Positions 25,092-34,028 are shown, numbered from the stretch's first letter. The stretch: DNA of 64,000 nt from Streptosporangium subroseum (GCF_900188345.1 NZ_FZOD01000010.1:160061-224060), one strand, 5' to 3'. The notes: a model not told the origin generated them from the letters alone. A program made the numbers and translations.

Positions 25092-26018
25092 TCAGGCCCC
25101 TTCCATCTGGCTGGCGTTGGCGTCACGGCCGCCGAGCCGCCGCAGGAGCAACGCGAGGGCGAGGCCCACGAGGACGAGGATGACGGCGATGGCGCTGGCC
25201 GGTCCCATCTGGCTGGCCTGGAACCCGCGCTTGTACATGTCCAGGGCGAGCACCCGGGTGGCGTCGGCGGGACCGCCCGCGGTCAGCACGAAGATCAGGT
25301 CGAAGAAGGTCAGGGACCCGACGACCATGAGGGTGGAGGACGTGATGATCGTGTACTTGAGCTGCGGCAGCGTGATGCTGAAGAACTTGCGGACGCGGCC
25401 CGCGCCGTCTATTTCGGCGGCCTCGTACAGGGACTGCGGGATCTGCCGTACGCCGCCCTGGTAGATCAGCGAGTGGAAGGGGATGAACTGCCACGACACC
25501 ACGAAGATCACGACGCTGAAGGCGAGGATGGGTTCGCCGAGCCAGTCCTGGATGAGCAGGTCGATGTGCAGCCCGGCGCCGAGCCCGAAGTTCGGGTCGA
25601 GCAGCGCCTTGTAGGCGATGGCGATGGCGGCCTGGCTGAGCAGCAGGGGGATGAAGTACAGCACCGCCAGCACCGCGCGGTAGCGCTGGCGCCCGGCCAG
25701 GAACACCCCGAGCAGGATGCTGGCCGGCGTCTGGACCGCCCAGGAGACGACCATCACCAGCAACGTCACCCACAGCGAGTGCAGGAGGTTGGGATCGCCG
25801 AGAACGGCCCGCCAGCTCGTGAGCCCGGACAGCTGGATCTCGCCGAGCCCGTCCCAGGACGTGAAGCTGAGGAACAGGACCCCGATCAGCGGAATTACCC
25901 CGAAGGCGACGAAGAGCACCAGGGCCGGCACGGCCAGCCACGGCAGGACGCCGCCGCGGGCCTTTCGTGCGGCGGGCGGCGGCGTCCCTCTCCGAGCAGG
26001 GGTGGTGAATGTGCTCAA
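25092..26018 (-). CDS. Carbohydrate ABC transporter permease, MalF type
   Basis: A 308-residue permease partner with six predicted transmembrane segments and an EAA loop (LYEAAEIDGAGRVRKFFSITLPQL). The start appears to be TTG at 26018, because its TTGA overlaps the stop of the binding-protein gene (26015-26017); no ATG or GTG lies nearby in frame. The first transmembrane segment LPWLAVPALVLFVAFGVIPL comes after a short Pro/Arg-rich tail. It forms the membrane channel together with the MalG-type permease. Confidence 0.9.
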   Translation of the reverse strand: MSTFTTPARRGTPPPAARKARGGVLPWLAVPALVLFVAFGVIPLIGVLFLSFTSWDGLGEIQLSGLTSWRAVLGDPNLLHSLWVTLLVMVVSWAVQTPASILLGVFLAGRQRYRAVLAVLYFIPLLLSQAAIAIAYKALLDPNFGLGAGLHIDLLIQDWLGEPILAFSVVIFVVSWQFIPFHSLIYQGGVRQIPQSLYEAAEIDGAGRVRKFFSITLPQLKYTIITSSTLMVVGSLTFFDLIFVLTAGGPADATRVLALDMYKRGFQASQMGPASAIAVILVLVGLALALLLRRLGGRDANASQMEGA

Positions 26019-27364
26019 CTGCCGATGACCGCGTTCATGTTGGTCACGAACTCCTGAGGCGTGATCGACAGCTGGAACAGCTTGGCGATGTTGTCCAGCA
26101 GCACCTCGGCCGCGGCGGGGCTGAGCGCCTGGTCCCAGGACTGGGCGAACGTCTTGGCGTTACTGGCGATGCCGTAGACGAACTTCAGGAAGTCCGCGTC
26201 CTCGGAGGTGGCGAACGCGCTGTCGGCGCCGTTGACGATCGGCACCGCGCCCGTGCCGGCCCACTCCTTGACGTCCTCGTCGTTGAGCACGGCGGTGGCG
26301 AAGAACTTCTTGGCGATCTCCTTCTGCTCGGGGGTCGCCTTGGAGGAGATCGACAGGTACTGGCCGGGGTTGCCGACGGTGTTGCTGGGGTCGCCCTTGC
26401 CGCCGTCGACCGGCGGGAAGTTCATGTAGCCGAGGTGGCCGCCGGAGACGAAGTCGCCGCCGTCGGTCTTCATGCTGCCGTACGTCCAGCCGCCGTGCAG
26501 CATCATCGCGGCCTTGCCGGTGTACAGCAGGGCCTGGTCGGCGTTGGAGTCGGCCGTGATCGAGGAGAAGCCCTTGATGAACCCGTTCGCCTTGACGAGC
26601 TCCTGCAGCTTGGTCAGGGCGTCGAGGGCGGCGGGGTTGGACCAGGCGTCCTTCTTGGCGTCGAACACGGCCTGGAACACCTCGGGGCCGCCGATGCGGT
26701 CGAAGAGGAACTCCAGCCACATCATGTTCGTCCAGCGGGACTGACCGCCGAGGGAGAACGGGGCGATGCCGGCGGCGTTGAACTTGGGGACCAGGGCCAT
26801 GATGTCGGCCCACGACTCCGGCGGCTTCACGCCGACCTGGTCGAAGACCTTCTTGTTGTAGTACAGGACGATGGGCTGCATGGTCTCGGCCGGCATCGCG
26901 TAGATCTTGCCGTCGATCGTGGCCGCCCCGAAGGAGGAGGCGAACAGCCGGTCCTTCACGGCGGGGTTCTGCTCGAACCACGGGGTGAGGTCCTCCACCT
27001 GGCCGGCCTGCACGTACGTGCGCAGGGTCCCGCCGCCCCAGCCCCAGATGATGGTGGGCGCCTGGCCCGCGCCGATCGACGTCTTGATCTTCGTCTTGTA
27101 CGCGTCGTTCTGGAGGGCCGTGAAGGCGATCTGCCCATTGGGGTTGGCCTTGTTGAAACGCTCCACGGCCCTGGTGCGCACACCCTCCTGCGGCTGGACC
27201 GACAGGAACCAGTAGGTGGCCTTGTTGTTCGCGGTGCCTCCGCTGGAGGCGCCCCCACCTGCGGGAGTGGGGCCGGAGGTGCCGCAGGCCGCTAATGCGG
27301 CCCCCAGCGGAATGCCCATGGAAAGTGCGAGGAAAGTGCGGCGAGATGGTGTCTTCGAATCCAC
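26015..27364 (-). CDS. Sugar-binding lipoprotein of the ABC importer
   Basis: A 449-residue family 1 extracellular solute-binding protein that captures a sugar, probably a beta-linked oligosaccharide given the GH3 enzyme next door. The GTG at 27364 follows GGAGAT and gives a signal with a twin-arginine motif (SRRTFLAL) and lipobox LAAC, suggesting Tat export of a lipoprotein. The body has typical SBP features such as NKATYWFLSVQPQEG, YAMPAETMQPIVLYYNKKVF and GKAAMMLHGGW. A longer in-frame extension upstream is not preferred. A strong -35/-10 pair and an operator-like palindrome lie upstream. Confidence 0.9.
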   Translation of the reverse strand: MDSKTPSRRTFLALSMGIPLGAALAACGTSGPTPAGGGASSGGTANNKATYWFLSVQPQEGVRTRAVERFNKANPNGQIAFTALQNDAYKTKIKTSIGAGQAPTIIWGWGGGTLRTYVQAGQVEDLTPWFEQNPAVKDRLFASSFGAATIDGKIYAMPAETMQPIVLYYNKKVFDQVGVKPPESWADIMALVPKFNAAGIAPFSLGGQSRWTNMMWLEFLFDRIGGPEVFQAVFDAKKDAWSNPAALDALTKLQELVKANGFIKGFSSITADSNADQALLYTGKAAMMLHGGWTYGSMKTDGGDFVSGGHLGYMNFPPVDGGKGDPSNTVGNPGQYLSISSKATPEQKEIAKKFFATAVLNDEDVKEWAGTGAVPIVNGADSAFATSEDADFLKFVYGIASNAKTFAQSWDQALSPAAAEVLLDNIAKLFQLSITPQEFVTNMNAVIGS

Positions 27365-27490
27365 GCTGATCTCCGTATGTCGAATGCCCGGGCTGGGCGC
27401 GGCTCCATGTGAAACATCAGTGGCGGTGGCCGTCGGTCGTGGATCAGCACCTCCGATGCCAGGCGTCCGCTCTTCGTGAGCCCAGCATGT

Positions 27491-27503
27491 CGAAACATTT
27501 CCG
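27491..27503. promoter_or_regulatory. LacI-type operator near the importer promoter
   Basis: CGAAACATTTCCG is an imperfect palindrome of the CGAAAC..TTTCG class. It lies about 20 bp downstream of the predicted start site from the -10 at 27525-27530 (- strand). It resembles the perfect site at 27671. A LacI regulator encoded at 30164-31210 is the obvious candidate to bind both. Confidence 0.6.
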
Positions 27504-27524
27504 AAACAGGCCGCGTGGCACGTC

Positions 27525-27553
27525 AATTTAGATTTCCGCTACGTGTCTGTCAA
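27525..27553 (-). promoter_or_regulatory. Promoter of the sugar importer operon
   Basis: Read on the - strand, TTGACA (27553-27548), a 17-nt spacer and TAAATT (27530-27525) form a near-consensus sigma-70-type promoter. Transcription would start near 27518, upstream of the binding-protein gene. This is one of the clearest promoters in the window. Confidence 0.7.
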
Positions 27554-27617
27554 GGGGTGGTCTCATGTCGGTATGAGCTCTATATCTTGGATATGTAAGG
27601 TACTCTCATCTGGGATT

Positions 27618-27646
27618 TTGCTGGTCACCTCGCGTGCTCCAGAATG
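27618..27646 (+). promoter_or_regulatory. Possible promoter of the GH3 gene
   Basis: TTGCTG (27618-27623) is followed after exactly 17 nt by AGAATG (27641-27646). The operator at 27671-27682 would then lie about 20 bp downstream of the start site, a roadblock position mirroring the importer side. The -10 is weak, so this is tentative. Confidence 0.35.
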
Positions 27647-27670
27647 TTGCGCAGAGCTACCGAAACATGC

Positions 27671-27682
27671 CGAAACGTTTCG
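27671..27682. promoter_or_regulatory. Perfect LacI-type operator upstream of the GH3 gene
   Basis: CGAAACGTTTCG is a perfect 12-bp palindrome of the kind bound by actinobacterial LacI-family sugar repressors. A half-site CGAAACATG lies just before it at 27661. It sits between the likely promoter and the GH3 ATG at 27724. Confidence 0.7.
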
Positions 27683-27723
27683 AAAAGTTGCGAGAATTAA
27701 TTTTTTTCTTGAGGAGATGGCAG

Positions 27724-30180
27724 ATGACGGCGCTAGATGGGACTTCCGCGGCGGGGCGGATCCTCCGTCCGTGGCAGGACCCGGCACTCCCCGTGTCCGA
27801 CCGGGTCGACGCCCTCCTCGAGGAGATGACCCTGGAGGAGAAGGTCGGTCAGCTCGGCAGCCGGTGGCTCGGCAACGACATGGAGGCCGACCAGGGCGGG
27901 GAGTCCGAGGCGGAGGCCGAAGGCACGGCGAACGTGGCCCCGATGCAGGACGTCTTCGCGGCCTCGGGGAGCGTGCCCATCGAGGAGGCGGCCCGCCACG
28001 GGCTCGGCCATCTGACGCGGGTGTTCGGCAGCGCTCCGTTGACCGCGGCGGAGGGCGCCGCGGAGGTGGTACGGCTGCAGTCCGAGGTGGTGAAGCAGTC
28101 CCGGCTCGGCATCCCGGCGCTGGTCCACGAGGAGTGCCTGACCGGTTTCACCACCTACGGCGCGACCGTCTACCCGGCGGCCATCGCCTGGGGTGCGACG
28201 TTCGACCCGGACCTGGTGGAGCGGATGGCCGCCGCCATCGGGCGGGACATGTACGCCGTGGGCGTCCACCAGGGCCTGTCGCCGGTGCTGGACGTGGTGC
28301 GCGACTACCGCTGGGGCCGGGTCGAGGAGACCATGGGCGAGGATCCGTACCTCGTCTCGATGCTCGGCGCGGCTTACGTGCGCGGCCTTGAGAGCGCCGG
28401 GATCATCGCCACGCTCAAGCACTTCGCCGGCTACTCCGCCTCCCGGGCGGCCCGCAACCACGGCCCGGTGCCGATGGGCCGGCGCGAGCTGATGGACATG
28501 ATCCTGCCGACGTTCGAGACCGCTCTCGTCGAGGGCGGCGCGCGTTCGGTCATGAGCTCCTACTCCGACGTGGACGGCGTCCCCTCCACGGCCGACTCGT
28601 GGCTGCTGACCGACCTGCTGCGCGACGAGTGGGGGTTCACCGGGACGGTGGTGTCGGACTACTGGGGGATCCCGTTCCTCGCGACGATGCACCAGATCGC
28701 CGTGGACACCGAAGAGGCTGGGGCGCAGGCGCTGACCGCGGGTGTCGACGTCGAGCTGCCCGACACGCTCGGCTTCGGCCGGCACCTCGTCGAGCGGGTG
28801 CGGCGGGGCGAGCTGCCGGAGTCCCTGATCGACCGCGCCGCCCGGCGCCTGCTCACGCAGAAGGTGCAGCTCGGGCTGCTGGAGGAGGACTGGACGCCGG
28901 AGAAGTCGGTGACCGGGGCGGGGGCCGTGGACCTGGACTCGCCGTCCAACCGGGCACTGGCCCGGGAGCTGGCCGAGCGGTCGATCGTGCTGCTCGACGC
29001 GGGCACCGCGCTGCCGTTGCTCGGCGAGGGGCGTCCGGAGCCGCGCCGGGTGGCCGTGGTCGGCCCCTGCGCCGACGACGCGCACACGTTCATGGGCTGC
29101 TACGCCTTCCCCAACCACGTGCTGCCCCGCTACCCGGGGCTCGGGCTCGGCGTGGCCGCGCCCAGCCTGATCGACGCGCTGCGGGCCGAGCTGCCCGATG
29201 CCGAGCTGATCCACGAACCGGGCTGCGACGTGCGGAGCGACGACCGCTCCGCCTTCGCCGCCGCGCTCCAGGCAGCCCGTGAGTCCGACGTGTGCGTGGC
29301 CGTCGTCGGAGACCGGGCGGGGATGTTCGGGCTGGGCACGTCGGGCGAGGGCTGCGACGCCGAGGACCTGCGGCTGCCGGGCGTGCAGGAGGACCTGCTG
29401 ACCGAGCTGATCGCCACCGGCACGCCGGTCGTGGTGGTCGTCGTCTCGGGCCGCCCGTACGCGCTGGGCGCCGTGTCCGAGACAGCAGCCGCGCTCGTCC
29501 AGGCGTTCATGCCCGGCGAGGAGGGCGGGGCGGCCATCGCCGGAGTCCTGTCCGGCCGGGTGCAGCCCAGCGGGAAGCTGCCGGTGCAGATCCCGCGCGG
29601 CCCGGGCGGGCAGCCGGGCACCTACCTGCAGCCGCCGCTGGGCTCCAACAGCCACGGCATCAGCAACCTCGACCCGACCCCGCTGTTCCCGTTCGGGCAC
29701 GGCACCTCCTACACCACCTTCGCGATCGACTCCTTGAGGATCAGCGATGCCGAGGTGCCCACCGACGGTGAGTTCACCGTGTCGGTGCGCGTGCGCAACA
29801 CCGGGGAGCGAGCGGGCGAGGAGGTCGTCCAGCTCTTCCTGCACGATGCGGTCGCCCAGGTCACCCGGCCGACGCGGCAGCTCACCGGGTTCGCCCGGGT
29901 CCGGCTGGAGCCCGGCGCGAGCGCATCGGCGACCTTCACCGTGCACGCCGACCGGACCGCGTTCACCGGGCGTGACCTGCGGCGCGTCGTCGAACCAGGG
30001 GACCTTGAGGTGTTCGTGGGCACGTCGGCGTCCGACCTGCCCTGCCAGGGCCGCATCCGGTTGACCGGCCCGCTGCGTCACGTCGGCCCAGGCCGGCGAC
30101 TGGTCACCCGCGTGGACGTGGAACCGGCACCGGGCTCTTCCGCCACACAGCAGGGAGGAACAGATGCCGGCCAGTCCTAG
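27724..30180 (+). CDS. Glycoside hydrolase family 3 (beta-glucosidase/xylosidase type)
   Basis: An 818-residue GH3 enzyme with no signal peptide, so it acts on imported oligosaccharides in the cytoplasm. The N-terminal barrel has LKHFAGYSASRAARNH and the nucleophile motif GTVVSDYWG (Asp312). The alpha/beta C-terminal domain follows (VCVAVVGDRAGMFGLGTSGEG; LVQAFMPGEEGGAAIAGVLSG). A fibronectin III-like end covers about residues 690-790 (VSVRVRNTGERAGEEVVQLF). ATG 27724 follows GAGGAG by 7 nt. The stop overlaps the LacI gene by 17 nt. Whether it is a glucosidase or xylosidase is not clear. Confidence 0.92.
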   Translation: MTALDGTSAAGRILRPWQDPALPVSDRVDALLEEMTLEEKVGQLGSRWLGNDMEADQGGESEAEAEGTANVAPMQDVFAASGSVPIEEAARHGLGHLTRVFGSAPLTAAEGAAEVVRLQSEVVKQSRLGIPALVHEECLTGFTTYGATVYPAAIAWGATFDPDLVERMAAAIGRDMYAVGVHQGLSPVLDVVRDYRWGRVEETMGEDPYLVSMLGAAYVRGLESAGIIATLKHFAGYSASRAARNHGPVPMGRRELMDMILPTFETALVEGGARSVMSSYSDVDGVPSTADSWLLTDLLRDEWGFTGTVVSDYWGIPFLATMHQIAVDTEEAGAQALTAGVDVELPDTLGFGRHLVERVRRGELPESLIDRAARRLLTQKVQLGLLEEDWTPEKSVTGAGAVDLDSPSNRALARELAERSIVLLDAGTALPLLGEGRPEPRRVAVVGPCADDAHTFMGCYAFPNHVLPRYPGLGLGVAAPSLIDALRAELPDAELIHEPGCDVRSDDRSAFAAALQAARESDVCVAVVGDRAGMFGLGTSGEGCDAEDLRLPGVQEDLLTELIATGTPVVVVVVSGRPYALGAVSETAAALVQAFMPGEEGGAAIAGVLSGRVQPSGKLPVQIPRGPGGQPGTYLQPPLGSNSHGISNLDPTPLFPFGHGTSYTTFAIDSLRISDAEVPTDGEFTVSVRVRNTGERAGEEVVQLFLHDAVAQVTRPTRQLTGFARVRLEPGASASATFTVHADRTAFTGRDLRRVVEPGDLEVFVGTSASDLPCQGRIRLTGPLRHVGPGRRLVTRVDVEPAPGSSATQQGGTDAGQS

Positions 30181-31210
30181 ACGGGCCACGCTGGCCACGG
30201 TCGCGGCCTCGGCAGGTGTGTCGGTCGCGACCGTGTCGAAGGTGCTCAACGGCCGGGGCGACGTCTCCCCGGTGACCCGCTCCCTCGTGGAGTCGTTGCT
30301 GGAGCAGCACCACTACGTCGCGCTGCCGCAGCGCCGCCGGGGCGACGTGGCCGTGCTGGACACGATCGAGGTGGAGCTCGACGCCGATCTCAACGCGTAC
30401 TCGACCGAGATCGTCCAGGGCGCGGTGCGGGCCGGGGCCGAGGTCGACGCTGCGATCGTGGTGAGCATCCGGACGAACGCCGACCGCACCGAATCCTGGG
30501 CGCGCAGCCTGGCCACGGCCGGACGGCGGGCCCTGGTCGCCGTCACCAGCGAGCTGACCGCCGGGCAGCTCGCCGCCCTGTCCCGCGTGCGGTTGCCGCT
30601 GGTCGTGATCGACCCGATGAACCTGCCGCAGACCAGGGGAGTCACCAGCGTCGGTTCGACGAACTTCGCCGGGGGCCTGGCCGCGACGCAGCACCTGCTC
30701 ACGCTCGGGCACCGGCGCATCGCCTATCTCGGCGGCCCGGCCACCGCCGCCTGCAACCAGGCCCGGCTGCACGGCTACCGCGCCGCCATGGAGACCGCGG
30801 GCGTGCCGGTTCTCCCGGGCTACGTACGGTCGGGACACTTCGTCTACCAGGAGGGTGTGACGGGCGGCGCGGCTCTGTTCGACCTGCCCGAGGCCCCCAC
30901 GGCCATCTTCGCCGGCTGCGACAACATCGCGCTCGGCGTGCTGGAGGCGGCCAGGGCGCGAGGGTTGCGCGTGCCCGAGGACCTCAGCATCGTCGGCTTC
31001 GACGACACCATGGTCGCCCGCATGGCCTCGCCCCCGCTGACCACCGTGCGCCAGCCGCTGCGAGAGATGGGCGGCGTCGCCGTACGCACGGCACTGCGCC
31101 TGGCGGCGGGCGAACGCGTCGACTCCCACCACGTCGAACTCGCCACCGAACTCGTGGCACGCGCCTCCACCTCACCCGTCTCGCCCGAGAGCTCCTCCGG
31201 CCACCGCTAG
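30164..31210 (+). CDS. LacI-family transcriptional regulator
   Basis: A 348-residue repressor. The N-terminal HTH ATLATVAASAGVSVATVSKVLNGR and hinge helix are typical, followed by a periplasmic-binding-protein-like sensor domain ending in PEDLSIVGFDDTMVARMASPPLTTVRQP. It is translationally coupled to the GH3 gene (17-nt overlap, start after GGAGGAAC). It probably senses a sugar from the importer or enzyme and represses both divergent transcripts through the CGAAAC-type palindromes at 27491 and 27671. Autoregulation follows from operon membership. Confidence 0.92.
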   Translation: MPASPRRATLATVAASAGVSVATVSKVLNGRGDVSPVTRSLVESLLEQHHYVALPQRRRGDVAVLDTIEVELDADLNAYSTEIVQGAVRAGAEVDAAIVVSIRTNADRTESWARSLATAGRRALVAVTSELTAGQLAALSRVRLPLVVIDPMNLPQTRGVTSVGSTNFAGGLAATQHLLTLGHRRIAYLGGPATAACNQARLHGYRAAMETAGVPVLPGYVRSGHFVYQEGVTGGAALFDLPEAPTAIFAGCDNIALGVLEAARARGLRVPEDLSIVGFDDTMVARMASPPLTTVRQPLREMGGVAVRTALRLAAGERVDSHHVELATELVARASTSPVSPESSSGHR

Positions 31211-31475
31211 CCGTCCACGATCTTGGCCGACACGCGTTCGCGAGGTGGGCCGGTGGGACCGAGGGGCGCCGGCCCCGACTCCACAGCCTCGCGCAAGGGT
31301 TGGATACGCGCTTCGGCCGGCGCGCGGATGAGGCCGGTCCGGTCGCCGAACCGGCGGAAGGAGTGCCCTTGCCGACTCCTGCCGCCGCCGCGACGTCGTC
31401 CATGGAAACGCTGCCGGGGCTCTGGCTGCGAGCGAAGAGATCGTCGGCCGCGGCCAGGACGGCGCCCAGGCCGTC
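31207..31475 (-). pseudogene. TetR-family regulator remnant with frameshift and truncation
   Basis: The - strand encodes an N-terminal TetR HTH in two frames. The first reads AVLAAADDLFARSQSPGSVSMDDVAAAAGVGKGT; the second continues FRRFGDRTGLIRAPAEARIQPL. One base is missing between GKGT and the expected aromatic residue near 31365. The second frame ends VSAKIVDG and hits a stop formed where it abuts the LacI stop (CTAG), so the ligand domain of about 100 residues is gone. The 5' end runs into the NmrA remnant on the other strand. Confidence 0.7.
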
Positions 31476-31583
31476 CGCTTCGACTGGCACGACTCCGCCA
31501 CCTACGGCGGCGCACTGCACGGTGCGGACCGGGTCTACCTCGTTCCGCCCATCGGCGAGCCGTTCGAGGACCCCGGTGGTTGA
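31434..31583 (+). pseudogene. NmrA-type NAD(P)-binding protein fragment
   Basis: A 49-codon frame reads EEIVGRGQDGAQAVRFDWHDSATYGGALHGADRVYLVPP (quoted as motif FDWHDSATYGGAL and DRVYLVPP). That is the middle of an NmrA/HSCARG-type Rossmann protein, where FDWHDPATY..AL.GV.RVYLVPP is typical. The Rossmann start is missing and the frame stops at 31581-31583. Such genes often lie divergent from a TetR gene, so a deletion seems to have fused the two 5' regions. The rest of the gap up to 31653 holds nothing recognised. Confidence 0.55.
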
Positions 31584-31653
31584 GCGGCGTTTTCAAGCCG
31601 CTGCGGTCAGGCGTGTTTCACGCGGTGCCCGGCCCGCTCCGCTCCCCGGTCTC

Positions 31654-33312
31654 TCAGCCGAAGGTGAACGAGTAGGCCCGCACACCCGGGCTCATCAAAA
31701 GGGTCAGGACCGCGTGCTGCGAAGCGGCCGCGTTCACCACGGTGTAGAGCTTCGGAACTCCGGAGACCGGCAACGTCGTCGTCTGCCCTCCGCTCCGTCG
31801 CACGGTGACCGTGCCGCTCCCGCCGAGCACGACGTGGACGTCGCGGGCGTGGAAGTCGAGTTCGAGCTTGGCGTCCGTGCCGGCGGTGAGGTATTCCGGC
31901 GCGGTGGTCCAGGAACCTGCGAGCGCGAACGTGTCCGGCTCCAGCGAGGGCGGAAGCTTGTAAACACCCGAATGTTCCTGCCCCGGCTCGGATCCGCTGA
32001 CGCGCAGCGGCGCGTACCGGTAGCCGAGGTAGATTTCCGGGGTCTGTTCCTCGGTGGGGGTGGTGTCGGGCAGATCGGTCGCCGCAGGCAGCGTGCGGGC
32101 CGGGTCCGCCTCGGACAGCAGCCGGCGGATCAGCCCTTCGGTCCCGGCGTAATCTCCCTCACCGAAATTGGTGTGCCGGATTTTCCCGGAGGCGTCAATG
32201 AGATATTCGGCGGGCCAGTACTGATTTTCGTACGCGTTCCAGGTGGCATAGTCATTGTCGATTGCGATCGGGTAGTGCACGCCGAGCGAACGTGCCTGGT
32301 CGGCGACGTTCGAGACCTCGTGCTCGAAAGCGAACTCCGGGGTGTGCACGCCGATGACGACCAGCCCGGATTTCTGATAAAGCTGATACCAGCTTTCGAC
32401 ATGCGGGAGCGCCCGCTGGCAATTGATGCAGCTGTAGGTCCAAAAATCGATGAGCACCACCTTGCCGCGCAGGCTCGCGAGGCTCAGCGGCCGGTTGCCC
32501 GGGGTGTTGAGCCAGCCGTTCAGGCCGGTGAGTTCGGGTGCCGCGCCGGTCAACCGCCGAACCTGGTTCGAGGCCAAGGAGCCCGCCTCGACCGATTGCT
32601 GCAACGCGCTGGTGTAGCCGGGAACGCTGCGCTGCAGCCCGTCGGTGAGGTTGAAGCCGATCGCGGCGGCAACCATGATCATCACTACTCCGGCGGCGAC
32701 CCTGACCGTTCGCGCGTGGGCGCGTACGAGCCTCGCCCGCTGGGTGATCGCCTCTCCCGCCAACGCGAGGACGAGCAGCGGAACACCCGCCCCGACGCCG
32801 AAAGCGGCGGTCAGCACGATCGCACCGAACCCGATGTCGTGGCTTGCCCCGATCACCGCGATCGTCGCGAGCACCGGGCCCGCGCACGGCACGTACAGCA
32901 GACCGAGCGCGAGGCCCAGCACAAAACCGTTGCCGTCAGGGTTGACCCTGCGACCGCGTATGCGGGCGAACGGCCTCTCCAGCAGATCCCCCACCCGGGG
33001 CACGACCAGCCCGAGCCCCATGAGCACAAGGACGACGATTCCCGCGTCCCGCAACAGATCCTGCGGCAGGTGCAGCGCGCTGAGCGCCAGCGAGCCGAAC
33101 AACGTCGCCAGGCTGAAACTGAGGACGAGACCCGCCACGACACCGTAGGGCCGCCGCGACCTGACCCGCCCGCGCCGGGGCGCGGCGGCCGGTCCGGTTT
33201 CGCCGGCGCGAGTGGCGCCCGCCGTCAGCACGACCGGCAGCACCGGCAGAACACACGGAGAGATGCTCGTGATCACCCCCGCGAGAAACCCGACGAATAC
33301 CAGCGTGAACAC
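31654..33312 (-). CDS. dipZ: DipZ-type CcdA-thioredoxin fusion membrane protein
   Basis: A 552-residue membrane thiol-redox protein. The N-terminal CcdA/DsbD-like domain has about six transmembrane segments and two key cysteine motifs (SISPCVLPVLPVVL and LLYVPCAGPVLA). From about residue 270 comes an extracytoplasmic thioredoxin/TlpA-like domain with the active site TYSCINCQRALPH, followed by a C-terminal beta domain (about 420-550). This is the architecture of mycobacterial DipZ. It passes reducing power across the membrane, for example to cytochrome c maturation or thiol proteins. Start is GTG 33312 behind a GGGGGA ribosome site. Confidence 0.88.
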   Translation of the reverse strand: MFTLVFVGFLAGVITSISPCVLPVLPVVLTAGATRAGETGPAAAPRRGRVRSRRPYGVVAGLVLSFSLATLFGSLALSALHLPQDLLRDAGIVVLVLMGLGLVVPRVGDLLERPFARIRGRRVNPDGNGFVLGLALGLLYVPCAGPVLATIAVIGASHDIGFGAIVLTAAFGVGAGVPLLVLALAGEAITQRARLVRAHARTVRVAAGVVMIMVAAAIGFNLTDGLQRSVPGYTSALQQSVEAGSLASNQVRRLTGAAPELTGLNGWLNTPGNRPLSLASLRGKVVLIDFWTYSCINCQRALPHVESWYQLYQKSGLVVIGVHTPEFAFEHEVSNVADQARSLGVHYPIAIDNDYATWNAYENQYWPAEYLIDASGKIRHTNFGEGDYAGTEGLIRRLLSEADPARTLPAATDLPDTTPTEEQTPEIYLGYRYAPLRVSGSEPGQEHSGVYKLPPSLEPDTFALAGSWTTAPEYLTAGTDAKLELDFHARDVHVVLGGSGTVTVRRSGGQTTTLPVSGVPKLYTVVNAAASQHAVLTLLMSPGVRAYSFTFG

Positions 33313-33713
33313 ACAATCCCCCGAGGTCGTCCAGCGATTCGGTTTCGAAGCTACAAGTGGATGACCGCCCGGTGACTCTTCCGGGCGATTACCGATTTCT
33401 TACAGCGTGACCGCATCGCCTCGGGTGGCGTTCGCTCCAGGCCGGTCCGGTCGGCCGGTCGCGCATGGGGAGACGGCCTGCCCCGGTGATCACGGCGTAC
33501 GGACCGAGCCGCACCCTCCCGCGAACGCGGCACCGCACAGCCGGGACTCTCGGCCGGCCCTCTGAGCTGCAAAGACTCGGCAGCCGGCCTCGGTCCCGGC
33601 GGGCACCTGACAGTTTCCGGCCGACCGGAAGGGGTATGCCTCGCAGCCTAAGCCGTCCGGATGGGGGCCGGTCTTGCCGACGGCGAGCCGGGAACGGTAA
33701 AGGGGCCGGGGCA
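33313..33713. other. Gene-free interval between dipZ and the isochorismatase remnant
   Basis: About 400 bp with no convincing coding frame. A less GC-rich patch at 33380-33400 may carry the divergent dipZ promoter. Short inverted repeats such as CCGGCCGACCGG (about 33610) are present but unremarkable. I see no mobile element or RNA. Confidence 0.4.
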
Positions 33714-34028
33714 ATGGAAATTCAGCGGTTCGATACCGCGGTGGTGTTCATCGACCCGCAGAACGACGTGCTGAGCGAAAAAGGAACGAGCTGGGCGGTA
33801 GTCGGTGCGAGCGTCACTGAAAACGGCACGGTCGAGAACATGTGCGTCGAATCCCACCTGCGCGAATTTCTCGAGCAGGGCTTCGAGACAGCGGTTGTCA
33901 GGGACGCGACCGCCGGACCGCGGCATCCGGACTGGGGCGACGGCTACGAAGCGGCGATCATCAACTACCGATACCTCGCTCATGCGGTGCCCTCGACCGA
34001 GGAAACAGTCGAGCGCATGCTCCGGTAG
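33714..34028 (+). pseudogene. Isochorismatase-family cysteine hydrolase with a central in-frame deletion
   Basis: The 104-residue frame starts as a normal isochorismatase-like hydrolase (FDTAVVFIDPQNDVLSEKG, holding the catalytic Asp, to SVTENGTVEN). It then jumps directly to the family's C-terminal third: MCVESHLREFLEQGFE (catalytic Cys), AVVRDATAGPRHPDWGDGYEAA and YRYLAHAV. Family members have roughly 105 more residues between these parts, including the catalytic Lys and the substrate lid. The junction is in frame, at GAGAACATG, which could reflect deletion between short AAC repeats. It is unlikely to be an active hydrolase. Confidence 0.75.

Noticed and set aside
27733..30249. 838-codon antisense frame opposite the GH3 gene
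   Set aside because: Same shadow effect; the + strand GH3 enzyme has all family motifs, the antisense product has none.
31300..33375. 691-codon + strand frame opposite dipZ
   Set aside because: The dipZ frame has both CcdA cysteine motifs and CINCQ; the + strand product is Arg/Gln/Asp-rich and unlike any family.
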